NCBI GenBank assembly: GCA_965153355.1
Contig: OZ231126.1
Span: 101,184,001 to 101,248,000, forward strand
DNA length: 64,000 nucleotides
Source of the DNA: Flaccisagitta enflata
Taxonomy: Eukaryota; Chaetognatha; Sagittoidea; Aphragmophora
Reading direction: 5' to 3'
Shown here: positions 22,323 through 32,802 of the stretch, piece by piece
Layout of the letters: each line of letters starts with the position of its first letter
How positions within the stretch are numbered: the first letter of the stretch is position 1
Program-made: the position numbers and the translations under genes
The notes under the pieces: model-generated
Seen by the model: only the letters and a program-made list of their open reading frames with translations
Told to the model about the DNA's origin: nothing
Databases searched by the model: none

Positions 22323-25164
22323 GTGGGCTTTAAGCCTCATACTGTTTCTTTCTCACTTCATTTTCGCGGCAACTCTTAGCAACATTGTGATAGCATCACA
22401 TAACCTTCACAGTTTCAATATTAGTGGTCAGTACCATAAATCATGCATCAGCTCCAAAGGCGGAATCTGGATGGCACAGGAGCATTGGCTCTCTGAAAGT
22501 CAACTAATGCAACTACAGTCTCTTGGCACCCAATATGTGGCCCGATCTGGTATGGAATCTTCCTTGAATAATGGAATATTGCGAGGTCGCCCATACGGGG
22601 GTGTAAGTATCGCATGGTCACCTGACCTGAACCATCTTGTATTTCCACTTTCAAACTACAAACACAAACGAGTAGTTGGCGTGGAGTTTATTACTGAAAG
22701 TGACAGTTTCTTACTGATATCAGTTTATATGCCATTTTTTGACACGCGGAATCGTGAAATGTGCATGAATGAAACCATCGAGGCCATTGCCATGCTGGAT
22801 CTAATGTTAAGTGATCACCCACAACATAAAGTAGTGCTGGCTGGTGATCTAAATACAGAATTAAAAGGCGTTTCACCTTTTGACTTGCTATGGAATGAAT
22901 TTCAGGCAAAAAACAATTTAGCATACTGCAGTAACTTTTTTCCTTTGGATAGCTTCACCTATCATCATGTTTCTCTTGGACATCGGAAGCTAAATGATCA
23001 TTTCATCATCAGCAAATCTTTGACTGAGTCAGATGCATGTCATAGTTTTAGTATCATTGAGGATGGTGACAACCCATCAGACCACAAACCCATCACCATG
23101 CAAATGCGCATAAAATCTAAACCATTGGTACAAGGAACAAAAAAATCAAAAGCTTCTGTGGCCCTTCAATGGGCAAAAGTGTCTGAATTTCACCGTGCAA
23201 ATTACCAGGCACATCTCGATTCTCTCTGCTCAGTGCCCACACCTAGACACAGTGTTTGTTCAGATTGCCACTGCACATCTCCAGACTGCCATCAAAACCT
23301 GCAGAGTGAGTACGATGATATTGTTGAGAAAGTCAAGTGTGCCGACGCGACCATACCCCGGCGCAAACCAGGTAAGGAAAAGGATTGGTGGACACCAACT
23401 CTTACAGAACTAAAAAGGCAATCCATTGAGATTCAGCAATTATGGTTTAGTGAGGGTCGACCAGGGAGCGGACCTATACATCTTGAGCGCATGCGGGTGC
23501 GCGCTGATTACAGAAGAGCATTGAAATCTGCTCAATTAGCTCCAAAAAGAGAAACGTGGGATCAAATTCATTCAGCCATGGAAACAAGCGATACAAATCG
23601 GTTCTGGAGCTCATGGAAACAGCTCTATGGCAAAAATAAGTGCTCATATGCTCCAATGGTTGATGGAAAGACTTCCAAAGTTGAAATTGCAGATGTTTTC
23701 AAAGACTGTTTCAAAGGCAACGCAAAGCCTAACAATGTCACAAAAGTGGATCAACTAAATGCATCCTTTGAGGCAGAATATTCAAAGTTTGCTGAATCAC
23801 ATTTGTTGAACTGCGATTGTGATCAGTACAGGATCACGACACACAATGTGATCGACGCCATTTGTGGCATGAAGGAGGGAAAATGTGCAGATGAAAGTAG
23901 TTTAAACGCAGAACATTTTCACAATGCTCCACTGTCTCTCATCAACAGACTCGCTATCCTATTGGACCAAATGCTCCGACACTCCTTTGTGCCGAGCCAA
24001 TTCAGATTTGGTCTTATGCTGCCTATCATCAAGGATCTACAGGGAAACCATAGTGATAGCTCTAACTACCGTGGAATAACAATTTCGCCAATCATTTCCA
24101 AAATTTTTGAGCATGTCTTGAAAAATGTCTGTTGTGATCAATTGACAACATCTAGCTATCAATTTGGCTTCAAAAAATGGAGCTCGACCATACACGCTCT
24201 TCACTGCATGAGACAGACAGTGGAGTACTACGTGAACAATCAGAGCAAGGTCTACTGCTCGTTTCTCGATGCGAGCAAGGCTTTTGACCGTCTTGTTCAT
24301 GCTGGCCTTTTTCTCAAACTGATGAAGCGAAATGTATCACTTGCTCTCCTCAACATCCTCATCACATGGCACAGAGGATTATGGTGTCGAGTTAAATGGG
24401 ATGACCAAATAAGTGATTGGTTTCCAATCCTAGCTGGAGTGAGGCAAGGAGGAGTCTTGTCGCCGGACTTATATGGAATTTACACAGACGACCTTATCCA
24501 AATTCTCACAGCAAGCGGTATTGGTTGCTATTTACTTGGCAGGTTTGCCGCAGCTTTGTTCTACGCTGACGATGTTGCTGTGCTGGCGCCATCTCTCAAA
24601 GGACTCCAAAGATTGTTAGATCTATGTAGCCAATACTGCGCAGAGTGGGACATTTGTCTCAATGCAAAGAAGACAAAAAATCTGTATTTTGGCTGCAAAA
24701 CCGCTCCGTCTCATTCCGTCACTCTCAACAATGTGCCTATTCCATGGGAATCAACGTGGAAATATCTGGGCATCCACCTGAAATCGGGCATTAACTTTGG
24801 TTGCTGTATAAAGGAAACCATCGCCAAATATTATCGAGCTTTAAACTCTATACTACGGGTTGATGGCAGGTCCAATGACATGACCATGTTGAGGCTAATC
24901 GAAGCCCACTGCATCCCAATTCTTTCATATGGCATTGAGATTGTCCATGTCAGAGACAGAGACGAATGGAGAAAGATGAGAGTGGCTTACAATGCACCAT
25001 ACAGAAAACTATTCGGATACACTTACCGTGAAAGTGTGACTGCTCTTCAGCACAACCTGCAACGCCCAACGTGGGAAGAGCTCATTGAAAAAAGGCAACA
25101 GAGTTTTTGTAACCGACTGTACAATGCTCCTGAGGATTCACTCGCAAGGGTCACTTTGTACTAA
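22282..25164 (+). CDS. LINE ORF2: AP endonuclease plus reverse transcriptase
   Basis: The protein nicks target DNA and copies the element RNA at the nick. The EEP-type endonuclease begins around residue 34 (NIVIASHNLHSF), has the catalytic AGDLNTE near residue 187 and the closing SDH near 265. The reverse transcriptase shows FLDASKAFDR (motif A, near 662), GVRQGGVLSPDLYG (motif B) and FYADDVAVLAPS (motif C, near 760). No RNase H follows, fitting CR1-type LINEs. The frame is open back to 22,123; the ATG at 22,282 is chosen because it sits just ahead of the nuclease and overlaps the ORF1 end, as is usual. All catalytic residues are present, so ORF2 may be functional although ORF1 looks truncated. 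Confidence 0.85.
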   Translation: MSGNRQRLQKPAVEWALSLILFLSHFIFAATLSNIVIASHNLHSFNISGQYHKSCISSKGGIWMAQEHWLSESQLMQLQSLGTQYVARSGMESSLNNGILRGRPYGGVSIAWSPDLNHLVFPLSNYKHKRVVGVEFITESDSFLLISVYMPFFDTRNREMCMNETIEAIAMLDLMLSDHPQHKVVLAGDLNTELKGVSPFDLLWNEFQAKNNLAYCSNFFPLDSFTYHHVSLGHRKLNDHFIISKSLTESDACHSFSIIEDGDNPSDHKPITMQMRIKSKPLVQGTKKSKASVALQWAKVSEFHRANYQAHLDSLCSVPTPRHSVCSDCHCTSPDCHQNLQSEYDDIVEKVKCADATIPRRKPGKEKDWWTPTLTELKRQSIEIQQLWFSEGRPGSGPIHLERMRVRADYRRALKSAQLAPKRETWDQIHSAMETSDTNRFWSSWKQLYGKNKCSYAPMVDGKTSKVEIADVFKDCFKGNAKPNNVTKVDQLNASFEAEYSKFAESHLLNCDCDQYRITTHNVIDAICGMKEGKCADESSLNAEHFHNAPLSLINRLAILLDQMLRHSFVPSQFRFGLMLPIIKDLQGNHSDSSNYRGITISPIISKIFEHVLKNVCCDQLTTSSYQFGFKKWSSTIHALHCMRQTVEYYVNNQSKVYCSFLDASKAFDRLVHAGLFLKLMKRNVSLALLNILITWHRGLWCRVKWDDQISDWFPILAGVRQGGVLSPDLYGIYTDDLIQILTASGIGCYLLGRFAAALFYADDVAVLAPSLKGLQRLLDLCSQYCAEWDICLNAKKTKNLYFGCKTAPSHSVTLNNVPIPWESTWKYLGIHLKSGINFGCCIKETIAKYYRALNSILRVDGRSNDMTMLRLIEAHCIPILSYGIEIVHVRDRDEWRKMRVAYNAPYRKLFGYTYRESVTALQHNLQRPTWEELIEKRQQSFCNRLYNAPEDSLARVTLY

Positions 25165-25518
25165 ATGATTGCTTACAATCCTCTCTTTTTTCTTTTTTTA
25201 GACATTTGATGTGACTAAATCTTAGTTATGATTTGTAGCTATCTTGCCTAATTGCGTCTGCGTTATTTCATTTGTTCTCTGCTACACTTATGTGTGAATA
25301 AACATCATATATTATAGCATTCAATTATCTAAAGTTTCCCATACCAGCTACATTGTAGTATTGGTATAGTTCCGATCAACATTTCTTTTCCACCCGAGTT
25401 CATTTCTTATGGCAGTATTCCCGTTATTCCTCCCTACTCGTAAATACGCATACAATCGACGTTGGTCAAACAATTATTTTTTTTTTTTGGTTTGGTTGTT
25501 TTTCTTGAATGTGTCCGT

Positions 25519-25583
<65 letters not shown>

Positions 25584-25950
25584 GTCCAAACAAACTTAAG
25601 TACAGATAGGTAGATGGCCAGATGTTGAGATTAAAGTAAATAGATTACAAAACTATCATACTGATGGATTTATCAATCGACATAGTCAAAATGACAATTA
25701 AACCAGACAGATGTTCAAACTGAAAGATCAAGAAGAGATTGAGACTATGGGAGAATCATCAAAGAGAGGAGTGACTGCTGTCTGCGTTCCTGTGTCAGAA
25801 GAACGAACAGGGCAAGGCCAGTACAGATACCAGAAATGTCCGATTACAAGGTTTCTGACAGAGAGAGTGATATAATGAAAGTGAAGCAAAAGAGGAGAGA
25901 TATTAGCAGATATAGAGAGACAAAAAGCGCAGTCAAATCGAATGAGCATC
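25165..25950. other. LINE 3' region, then unique flank of the giant element
   Basis: An AATAAA signal lies at 25,297-25,302, about 130 bp after the LINE stop codon. A (GA)n run covers 25,517-25,581. The rest up to 25,950 shows no feature. Short open frames here are GA artefacts. Confidence 0.6.
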
Positions 25951-25955
25951 CCGCC

Positions 25956-27743
25956 TGTCAAGAAGCGAGGTTCTGGTCATATTCTGTCATATATCTGATT
26001 CATATTTGGTTCATATTTGGTTTGTATATATCTTTAGTTGGTTCATATTTCAGGTAAGTATTCTGATCTTTTCTTTCCAGGTTGGTATTATTTGGTATTT
26101 GATTGATATTTGATCATTATTTGCTGTTTTTTTTGTCTGTCCGAACTGTCCTTATGTCTGTCCCATTTGGTTATTGTCTGTCCGTATTAGTTTATTTCTG
26201 TTTAGTTTCACTTTATTCGAGTCCTTCACCTTAGATTTCGCCTTACTCACAAGGCGCCTTTTGTTTACGGTAATCTCGAGCGTACCTTTTGTTTAGACCA
26301 TTTTGGCGGCGGAATTTAGCCCCCTCAATTGATCATTTCTGGAACTAATCTTCCACCTGCTAGAATTACCGTCCTCCCTTCATTCACTTGCGATCATTCC
26401 TACAAATAACTTGGCAAAACTCTCCTCCTAATAATTGGATTTGCTTATTGGGAATATTGTTTGGATACCTTATCTAGCGCTTGAAAAAGATCAGCCCATG
26501 GATCTCAACAGTTCAGATTTTGCTCTGAAATCAAATTCAATTGCGTGTAAGAAAGAATGACTACGGCCAAACGCGAACTTCTACAATCCCGGCAACGGCA
26601 CCGGTGGATAGATCTTGAAGTTCTATTTTGGATCTTGCCCGGATCATAAAAGATCAGAGCACCCTTGATTTTTGATAATGAATCAATCAACAGGATGTTT
26701 CATACAATTTTCTGTTCATGCGCTCAGAGTTAAAGTCTGGGGACATAAAGGTCAACTTAAGCGCAGACATTTATATCTTTTTTTAATCTATAGTATTTCA
26801 TAAGTATTGTGGTCAATCTTTTTTTCATCGATGTCACTCATTAGGTTTGGAAGATATTTCACTTTTCCTTCTAGATCTATTTCCTTACTCGGATGAAGAT
26901 GTATGTAAAGGTGATTTTTATGGTGCGATTTTTCTTGTCATCATTGCTGTCTTACTATGCTGTAGGGAGTTACGCACCGGCGTTAACTCTTACCGAAACA
27001 TTTTTGCCATGGCGCTAAATTGCATGACTGAGCCTCATCCATGTAGTCGGATTCTTTTCCGGTGAAGTGATGAACTGTCTGAGCATCTGTGAATCCGTCC
27101 CTCCATTTATATGTTGGTTTTAGCCAGTCTGTCTCTCTTTCTCAACGCGTAATGATACATTGGAAAGCTTACTCTTACTTAGAGAAAATGTCGGTGGAGA
27201 TGAGTTTTAGAAAGAAGTCGTAGAATAAGTGTTACCTTTTTCTTCCACTTTTTTAAAGAAAAATGTTTGTTAAACATCAAAACGAGTAATGCTGAAGACA
27301 TGTGATTCCCACAGTTTTATTCAGCGTCCTCACTTTAGTCAAATTGCTAAAAATCATTTTCGATCGAGCTTTTTTACCCCCTCTGATATCGCCGCCTACC
27401 TTATCTCACTTGAGAGATTCAAAACACTTTACCTACGAAAATAGCGCTCTACAAAGGTAACTTAGAAGCATTACTGCATTTGATTGCTTACTCTTTTGTA
27501 TCATTGAACCATTTGTTTAGCTAAATAGCTGTATGTTAGTCTCCTTTTAATACTGGCTTACTATTTGTCCATTTTCAGTTTTCACTTTTGCTGCTTGGTT
27601 ATATTCAATAAAACGGATCATTTGCGTTGGAATTCCTTGTATTCAATAGAACCACAAGCATCAGTCAAGAACTAGCGCCGAGCGCAACAGGAAGATAGAG
27701 CATATTAGAGGGCATTTAGAAACCCGAGTGTTAAAACTCAACA
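25956..27743 (+). repeat. 5' LTR of the giant BEL/Pao element
   Basis: This 1788-bp LTR begins TGTCA and ends CAACA. A TATA-like 'gtatatatc' lies near 26,024, a textbook donor CAG|GTAAGT near 26,054, and AATAAA at 27,607-27,612. Compared with the 3' LTR it holds 931 bp more, flanked by 'taccttatct' at 26,466-26,475 and 27,397-27,406, plus about 19 bp more near 26,271. Elsewhere about eight substitutions separate the two copies. No primer-binding site resembling a tRNA end was recognised just after it. Confidence 0.88.
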
Positions 27744-27875
27744 GTGAAAACTTTTGTTGTTTTTAGCGCGCCCCAATGCTCTAACTTTCTGTAGTGCTAT
27801 CTGATCTTCGTCTCTCAGTGGGTGAGTATTCGACGAGAAACAAACTATTGTCAGACTATTTATCATCTCGAGTTG

Positions 27876-28286
27876 TAGCACTGTGCCCACACTGTAAAGA
27901 GTGAGTACGGCAAACTCGCATCATTTTTTTAGCACCGTGCCCACACTGTCAAAGAGTGGATACGGCAAAATCACTATTTTTTGTTAGCACCGTGCCTACA
28001 CTGCAAAGAGTGGATACGGCCTATTCAAAGTCAGGAACCTAGCACTGCGCCTACTCTCTTCTGAGAGTGGATGCGGCATTTTTTGAATCATTATCGCTTA
28101 GCACCGCGCCTACCCTTTCAGACAAGGGTGGATGCGGCCTGTTCAAGTTAGGGTCAGTTTAGCACCGCGCCCTTCTGTGAAGCGGTCTATCTGAACATTT
28201 GTCAGTTTGTCCCCTCATCTGCAGGAGGGTCATGATTGTTTGAACATCTGTTAAGCACCACGCCCGTCTGTAAAGAAGGGTGTGGC
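27876..28286 (+). promoter_or_regulatory. Array of seven related RNA hairpins in the leader
   Basis: Seven units begin 'agcac(c/t)g' and mostly close with 'gga(t)(a/g)cggc': 27,876-27,911, 27,931-27,966, 27,986-28,020, 28,041-28,077, 28,100-28,138, 28,161-28,187 and 28,254-28,286. Each can fold into one stem. Bases vary between units but pairing is kept: lower stem CCGTG/TACGG in some and CCGCG/TGCGG in others, upper stem ACTCTC/GAGAGT in unit 4 and ACCCTT/AAGGGT in unit 5, CCACGCCC/GGGTGTGG in unit 7. Compensatory change points to selected RNA structure, perhaps for packaging or translation control. The role is inferred. Confidence 0.75.
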
Positions 28287-28495
28287 CGTCTGAAAGGTAT
28301 TATCGCCGGATCCACTTTTTGCCGTATAGTGCTGCTAGTCAGGGAGTCAGGTCAGAAAATTACCGTCAGAAAATTACATCTTACGCGTCAATTAGGTCTC
28401 GGTACGCGAGCCTCTTTGACCTGAGATCGTGGCCAAAGCTCTGAAAAAGGTCAAATCTGCCAGGAACACTAGCAAAAAAAATTTGAGAAATCATT

Positions 28496-29706
28496 ATGGC
28501 AGAAGGGGGCTTTCCCCCTGACGCACCCCGGGGCTTACCCCCAGGGTGTGAGATGTACTATGACGTTGCTGCTCGCTTTGACAGCCGTCACGCCCGTGGG
28601 TTGATAAGAGATTCCAATGCCCTTATTCAGAAATTTGTTCAAGCATTCGGCATGGGCAGGATCACCCAGATCAGGAGTTTAAAAAACAGGCCAACGACCT
28701 CAGGTCACAACTGGCAGCACAAAAGCTCGCCATTTCAGAGATTTGTGATAAATTTACTGTGATAGCGGAAAGAGATAGCTTGATAGGCCAGGTCGGCCGC
28801 ATGCAAATGACATTAGATTCGCATGCCGCCTTTGAGTTTCCACCTATTATAGAGATTGATCAACAAGTAGCTGATTCCTTCCTCAATAGGATTGGGGGCA
28901 ATATGGGACCGCCTCTTCCCCAATTCCCAATCAATGTCAGTCTAACCCCTTTCAATCGCTTCAATCTGTTAGGAACAACGCCGCAGGCCGTAGGTCCATT
29001 CGCGCCCCGAGAGCCGCTTATAGGACCACCGCCGCCGCCTCTCCTGGCCGCATCGGCGCCTCTCATTGCATCCCCAGCTCTTCTCGCGCCGCCGGTTTGC
29101 CCCGCTCTTCCGGCGCCGACCGCGACTACGATGGAACCGACAGAAACAGTTCAGCCTCCTAATTCGCTCATCGCCTTCAGCGAATCTTCGAGGGCGCCGT
29201 CATTGACCTATAGGGAGACTCGGCGCGACATCGCGCCGGTAGGGACGATTAACGCCGCTCAGCGCCGCGAAAACACTCCACGATCAAATACCCCCTCAAG
29301 ACACTCGGAAATCAGCGATGAAACCTCCTCAATCTCGTCTTCCGTACAATCTAACCGGACTTTCGATGAGGATTTACCGGCGTCGGCGACCATCGGAGAG
29401 ATCAACACTACCCTACGAGTCAAGTACGATGCTATTATAAGAAAGAGACAGAGATTTGAAAGGAGAGTACAGAGATATGACGAGGAAGTTAATAGGTTAG
29501 CCACACAAATGCAGTCAAACAGTCTTAATGCCATCGAGAGACACGTTAATGCTGCAGTAGGGGAGCTAAATAGCGTTCTCAATAACCCTCCCAGTGGGGG
29601 GGTGTTAGTTCCCACTGGCCCAACCCGTACTGAATCATGGATAGCTACTCAGAATGACCCTCAACAGGCCACGGTCAGCTCGGCCGACTGTTTCCCCTTG
29701 TTCTAG
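28496..29706 (+). pseudogene. Gag N-terminal region with a frameshift
   Basis: Coding starts at the ATG at 28,496. After about 52 codons the reading moves to the next frame near 28,655, where a single-base loss fits, and continues as a charged coiled-coil-like segment, then a proline- and alanine-rich linker, up to 29,706. Low-complexity N-terminal regions ahead of the conserved gag core are common in BEL elements. The 28,496 frame closes with TGA at 28,760-28,762. Whether the shift is decay or programmed cannot be told from one copy. Confidence 0.6.
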
Positions 29707-30160
29707 AAACGATGACCGAGAAAACAGGCCCCCTCGGTCCCGAAATTCCAGTCATCGCAGAGATCGGTCCAATAACCCCTCAATCATCGATGATTGGGTT
29801 AATCAAACCCGATCCATCGGTCGTTCCCGCGAACAGTCCATCGCGCCAGTAGCAAGGAGAGATGATACCCCTCAGAGTCAATTCAGTCATGACCCCGAGC
29901 AAACTTACCCAGTCCCTAACCCGGGTCAGAATCAAAACTTACCCTTGCCCTTGTCTGCTCAAGTTCAGTCAGGGCAACCAGATCATCATTCATCAGATTC
30001 TAGTAGCTCAACTCTTACATCGAGTACCGTTAGGCGTAGATCACAGGCAGGGGGAAATGAACCTAACAATCATTCAGCTAACCCCCATTCAGCCCAGTCT
30101 AACCCTGCTACCATCCTGGCTGGAGGATTCATGGCAGCGTCGGGCTCGCCAGCACCATGA
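29654..30160 (+). pseudogene. Gag linker region in the +1 frame
   Basis: This serine-, arginine- and proline-rich piece continues gag after the preceding frame closes at 29,706, and ends in a TGA that overlaps the ATG of the next piece as ATGA at 30,157-30,160. Composition matches the flanking gag segments, so it is most likely one gag region read through two frame changes. Overlapping stop-start could also allow reinitiation; I cannot distinguish these. Confidence 0.5.
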
Positions 30161-31414
30161 ATCCCCCAGTTCATCCAGCCCCGTCATCCAGACAAAATTT
30201 GCCTTGGCCTAACCCTCAGTTCTTTAGACCAGATTTATGGCCTTATCTTGACCCTAGGTTCCAAATTCTCCCACCCTCATTACCCATTTACCCGACTATA
30301 AATCCAGTTGGACCGATTAATCCTCAATCCAATTCGGTTCCACAGGCAATGTCAGCTGCTGCAGACTCGAGTCGAACCCCAGCGAATCCAACAACAGCCG
30401 CTGTAGCGCGTTTGAACCCCGAGGCCGCAACACCGCCATCGACGACAACAAATCCTCCACCTGGGGCGATGAACCCGGCGCCGGAAGAACCGACGCCATC
30501 TTCAGACGAGGAGGATGACTTTCAATCGACTGTCACCAGCCCTGAAGATAAAAACAAGACCCACCGATCACCAACAGGTGTGGTTTCCAACAGTCCATTA
30601 GACGCGGTTAACAATCAATTAGACGCCGACAGTAGTCCCGCTAATGTTAGTCCAGCTGATTCAGCTAATCCAGCTAATTCAGTCAGTAGTCAGCCAGATG
30701 CTGCACAGGATGCGGCTTTGACGCTAATGTTAATACATGCTGCTACTAACTCAAGGGATTATTTAAAAAGCAACCGTTTGCCCGTTGACCAACGTTTTAA
30801 TGGTCTGCATAATGTGGATTTCGAAAGTACGCTACTGAGGTTTAAGAGGGTTACAAAGGAATCCAAGGTAGGGCCTCAGGAAATGTGCTATGAACTCAAG
30901 CACTATTTTAGCGGAGATGCCGCTAAAATATGTGAGCTCTATGAGGGGGAAGGGGACCCTAAGGAGAACCTAGATAAGGCCATCAAACACTTGAAGAGGG
31001 AATACGGCTATGCCTCCCGCTCAGCTCAGGCCATAGTAGATCGTCTGTTGTCTGGAAACCCTATTGATAGAGATGATTCAGCCTCCTTTAAGAAATTCAG
31101 AATTAATCTTGAAGGTGAGGTCACCAAGGCTAAATCATCAGGTCGAGCTAGCTCATTCGACAATTCAGACACTATCAATAAGATAATCAGGAAAAAACTA
31201 CCCTTTGTGCAAGGCCGGTGGGCTGTAGAAAGGTCTAAGAAAATGTTAACCACTGACCCTGAACTGGTCGAAGCTGAACCACGTTTTGATGATTTCTTAT
31301 CCTTTCTCAGGTCCCAAAATCTAATAAGGGATGAGAATGAACTCATCAGCGGCTCCATGGAAAAGAAAAAGCCAAAAAAGGACACCCGCACCATGAAAAA
31401 CGACGCGGTGGCGA
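30157..31414 (+). CDS. gag: Gag core, DUF1759-like
   Basis: After a proline-rich start comes the conserved BEL gag core (roughly residues 190-400): LPVDQRFNGLHNVDFES, CYELKHYFSGDAAKICE, KAIKHLKREYGYASRSAQAI. This matches the DUF1759 capsid-like region of BEL/Pao gag. A lysine-rich segment precedes the point where a 675-bp TIR element inserts at 31,415; the visible frame runs on into that element to a stop at 31,440. The zinc-knuckle part of gag continues past the insertion at 32,090 in the same frame once the element and one target copy are removed. Confidence 0.8.
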
Positions 31415-31729
31415 CTAAGGCCTTGCGGGTTTGGCCGTGAGAAGGCCGAGGCTCGGTTTTGAGGCCAAACCCGAAATTCGGTTTTGCTTACAAAACCGAC
31501 CTTGTTTTCAAGAAGTTTTTTGCTTCTATATTATTCTTTCATTTTTCCACTCATGAAACTATTTTTCGTTTTTTTCTTATTATTATTTTGCTTACAAAAC
31601 CGACCTTGTTTTTAAAAAGTTTTTTGCTTCTATATCATTCTTTCATTCTTCCACTCATCAAACTATTTTCGTTTTTTTTTCTCACCTTTATGATCATATT
31701 ATGTGTCTATGTGTGTGTCTGTCTGTCGG

Positions 31730-31806
<77 letters not shown>

Positions 31807-32095
31807 CTTGCATTTATTTTTTTGTTTTTTTCTTATGTTGTTCAAACTAATTTTTTCTCCCTTTTTGCTCACATTTTTTCTCAGATGTTTTGCTGTCTCA
31901 CTTTGTCTGTTCTTTTTGTATTTTTTTTTTCTCATTTTTTTTCCTCTCTCTTTTTTTCTCTCATTTCTTTTTTCTAGCTACTATACTTTAAGAACCAATG
32001 TAAACCCGACATAAACCCGAGGAAAGGTTTTGGTATATTCGGAACCCGAACCGAAACCGCGGAAAAAAACGCCCTACGCAAGGCCTTAGTGGCGA
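31409..32095. mobile_element. TIR element inserted in gag
   Basis: The termini are CTAAGGCCTTGCG (from 31,415) and the inverse CGCAAGGCCTTAG (to 32,089). The flanks share tggcga (31,409-31,414 and 32,090-32,095), which can be read as a 6-bp duplication or as a 4-bp duplication ggcg with a TIR one base longer. Inside are two tandem copies of a roughly 110-bp unit starting 'ttgcttacaaaaccgacctt' (31,490 and 31,596) and a CT run at 31,745-31,803. No transposase. Removing 681 bp keeps the gag frame. Confidence 0.8.
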
Positions 32096-32799
32096 CATCC
32101 TCCACTCCAGCTCACAGCCATAGCGAGGCGGCAACTGCTGTCAATCAAAGCCACTCCAACAACTGGCAGAACTCTCACCAAGGAGGAAGAGGAGGAGGAA
32201 GGCGAGGGAGAGGGAGAGGCGGCCAAGGGCCTAAAGGAAACAACAACTCCACTCCCGCCAACACTCCATCGCCTCCCACCAACACCGCGCCAACACCAAA
32301 ACCGTCCTTCAAACAACAAAAGGCCGCCCTGCTTGCTGCCGCCAACCTCAAGGCGGAACGAAATAAAGAAAATCAACAAACTCAAACCTTAGTCGGCGGA
32401 AAACGCAGCAGTGGTGGCCAACAGAATAGGAATCATAAAATGAGCACCCCGGCTCCCGGCAGCAACAGTCAGCCTGCAGCAAGATCCCACCAATCTGCAG
32501 GTAACTGGAACTGTCCCTGTTGTAGCCGCTCAAAATTCCATGAATTAGCTAATTGTAAAGAGTTCATAGCCAAAGCACAGCCAGACAGATACCTATTCTT
32601 AAGGTCCAAAGGATTTTGTAACAAGTGTCCAGGCAGGGGCCACATGGCCAAGGACTGTAAATCTGAACTCAGTTGCAACCTTTGCTCAGGAAGATTTCAT
32701 CATCAACTACTACACAGAGATTTCACCAAACAGACAGAACAAGCTCAGGATAGCGACTCAGATGAGGGAGGAGACGCGTACAGTGACAATGCGGACTGA
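32090..32799 (+). CDS. gag: Gag nucleocapsid with zinc knuckles
   Basis: Basic, glycine- and arginine-rich start, then three cysteine-histidine clusters: CPCCSRSKFHELANC, CNKCPGRGHMAKDC (a CX2CX4HX4C knuckle) and CNLCSGRFHHQLLH (CX2CX4HX4H). This trio is characteristic of the end of BEL/Pao gag and packages the RNA. An acidic tail leads to a single UGA at 32,797-32,799, after which the same frame continues as protease. Confidence 0.85.
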
Positions 32800-32802
32800 C
32801 TG
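32797..32802 (+). promoter_or_regulatory. In-frame UGA-CUG between gag and pol
   Basis: Gag and protease-RT share one frame and are separated only by UGA followed by CUG. UGA followed by C is the leaky context used for stop-codon readthrough in several RNA viruses and some retroelements. Most BEL elements have gag-pol as one open frame, so this stop could instead be a point mutation. The next codon but one is an ATG. Confidence 0.4.

Noticed and set aside
28860-29615. Minus-strand ORFs opposite gag
   Set aside because: They mirror proline- and alanine-rich gag linkers and have no domain character of their own.
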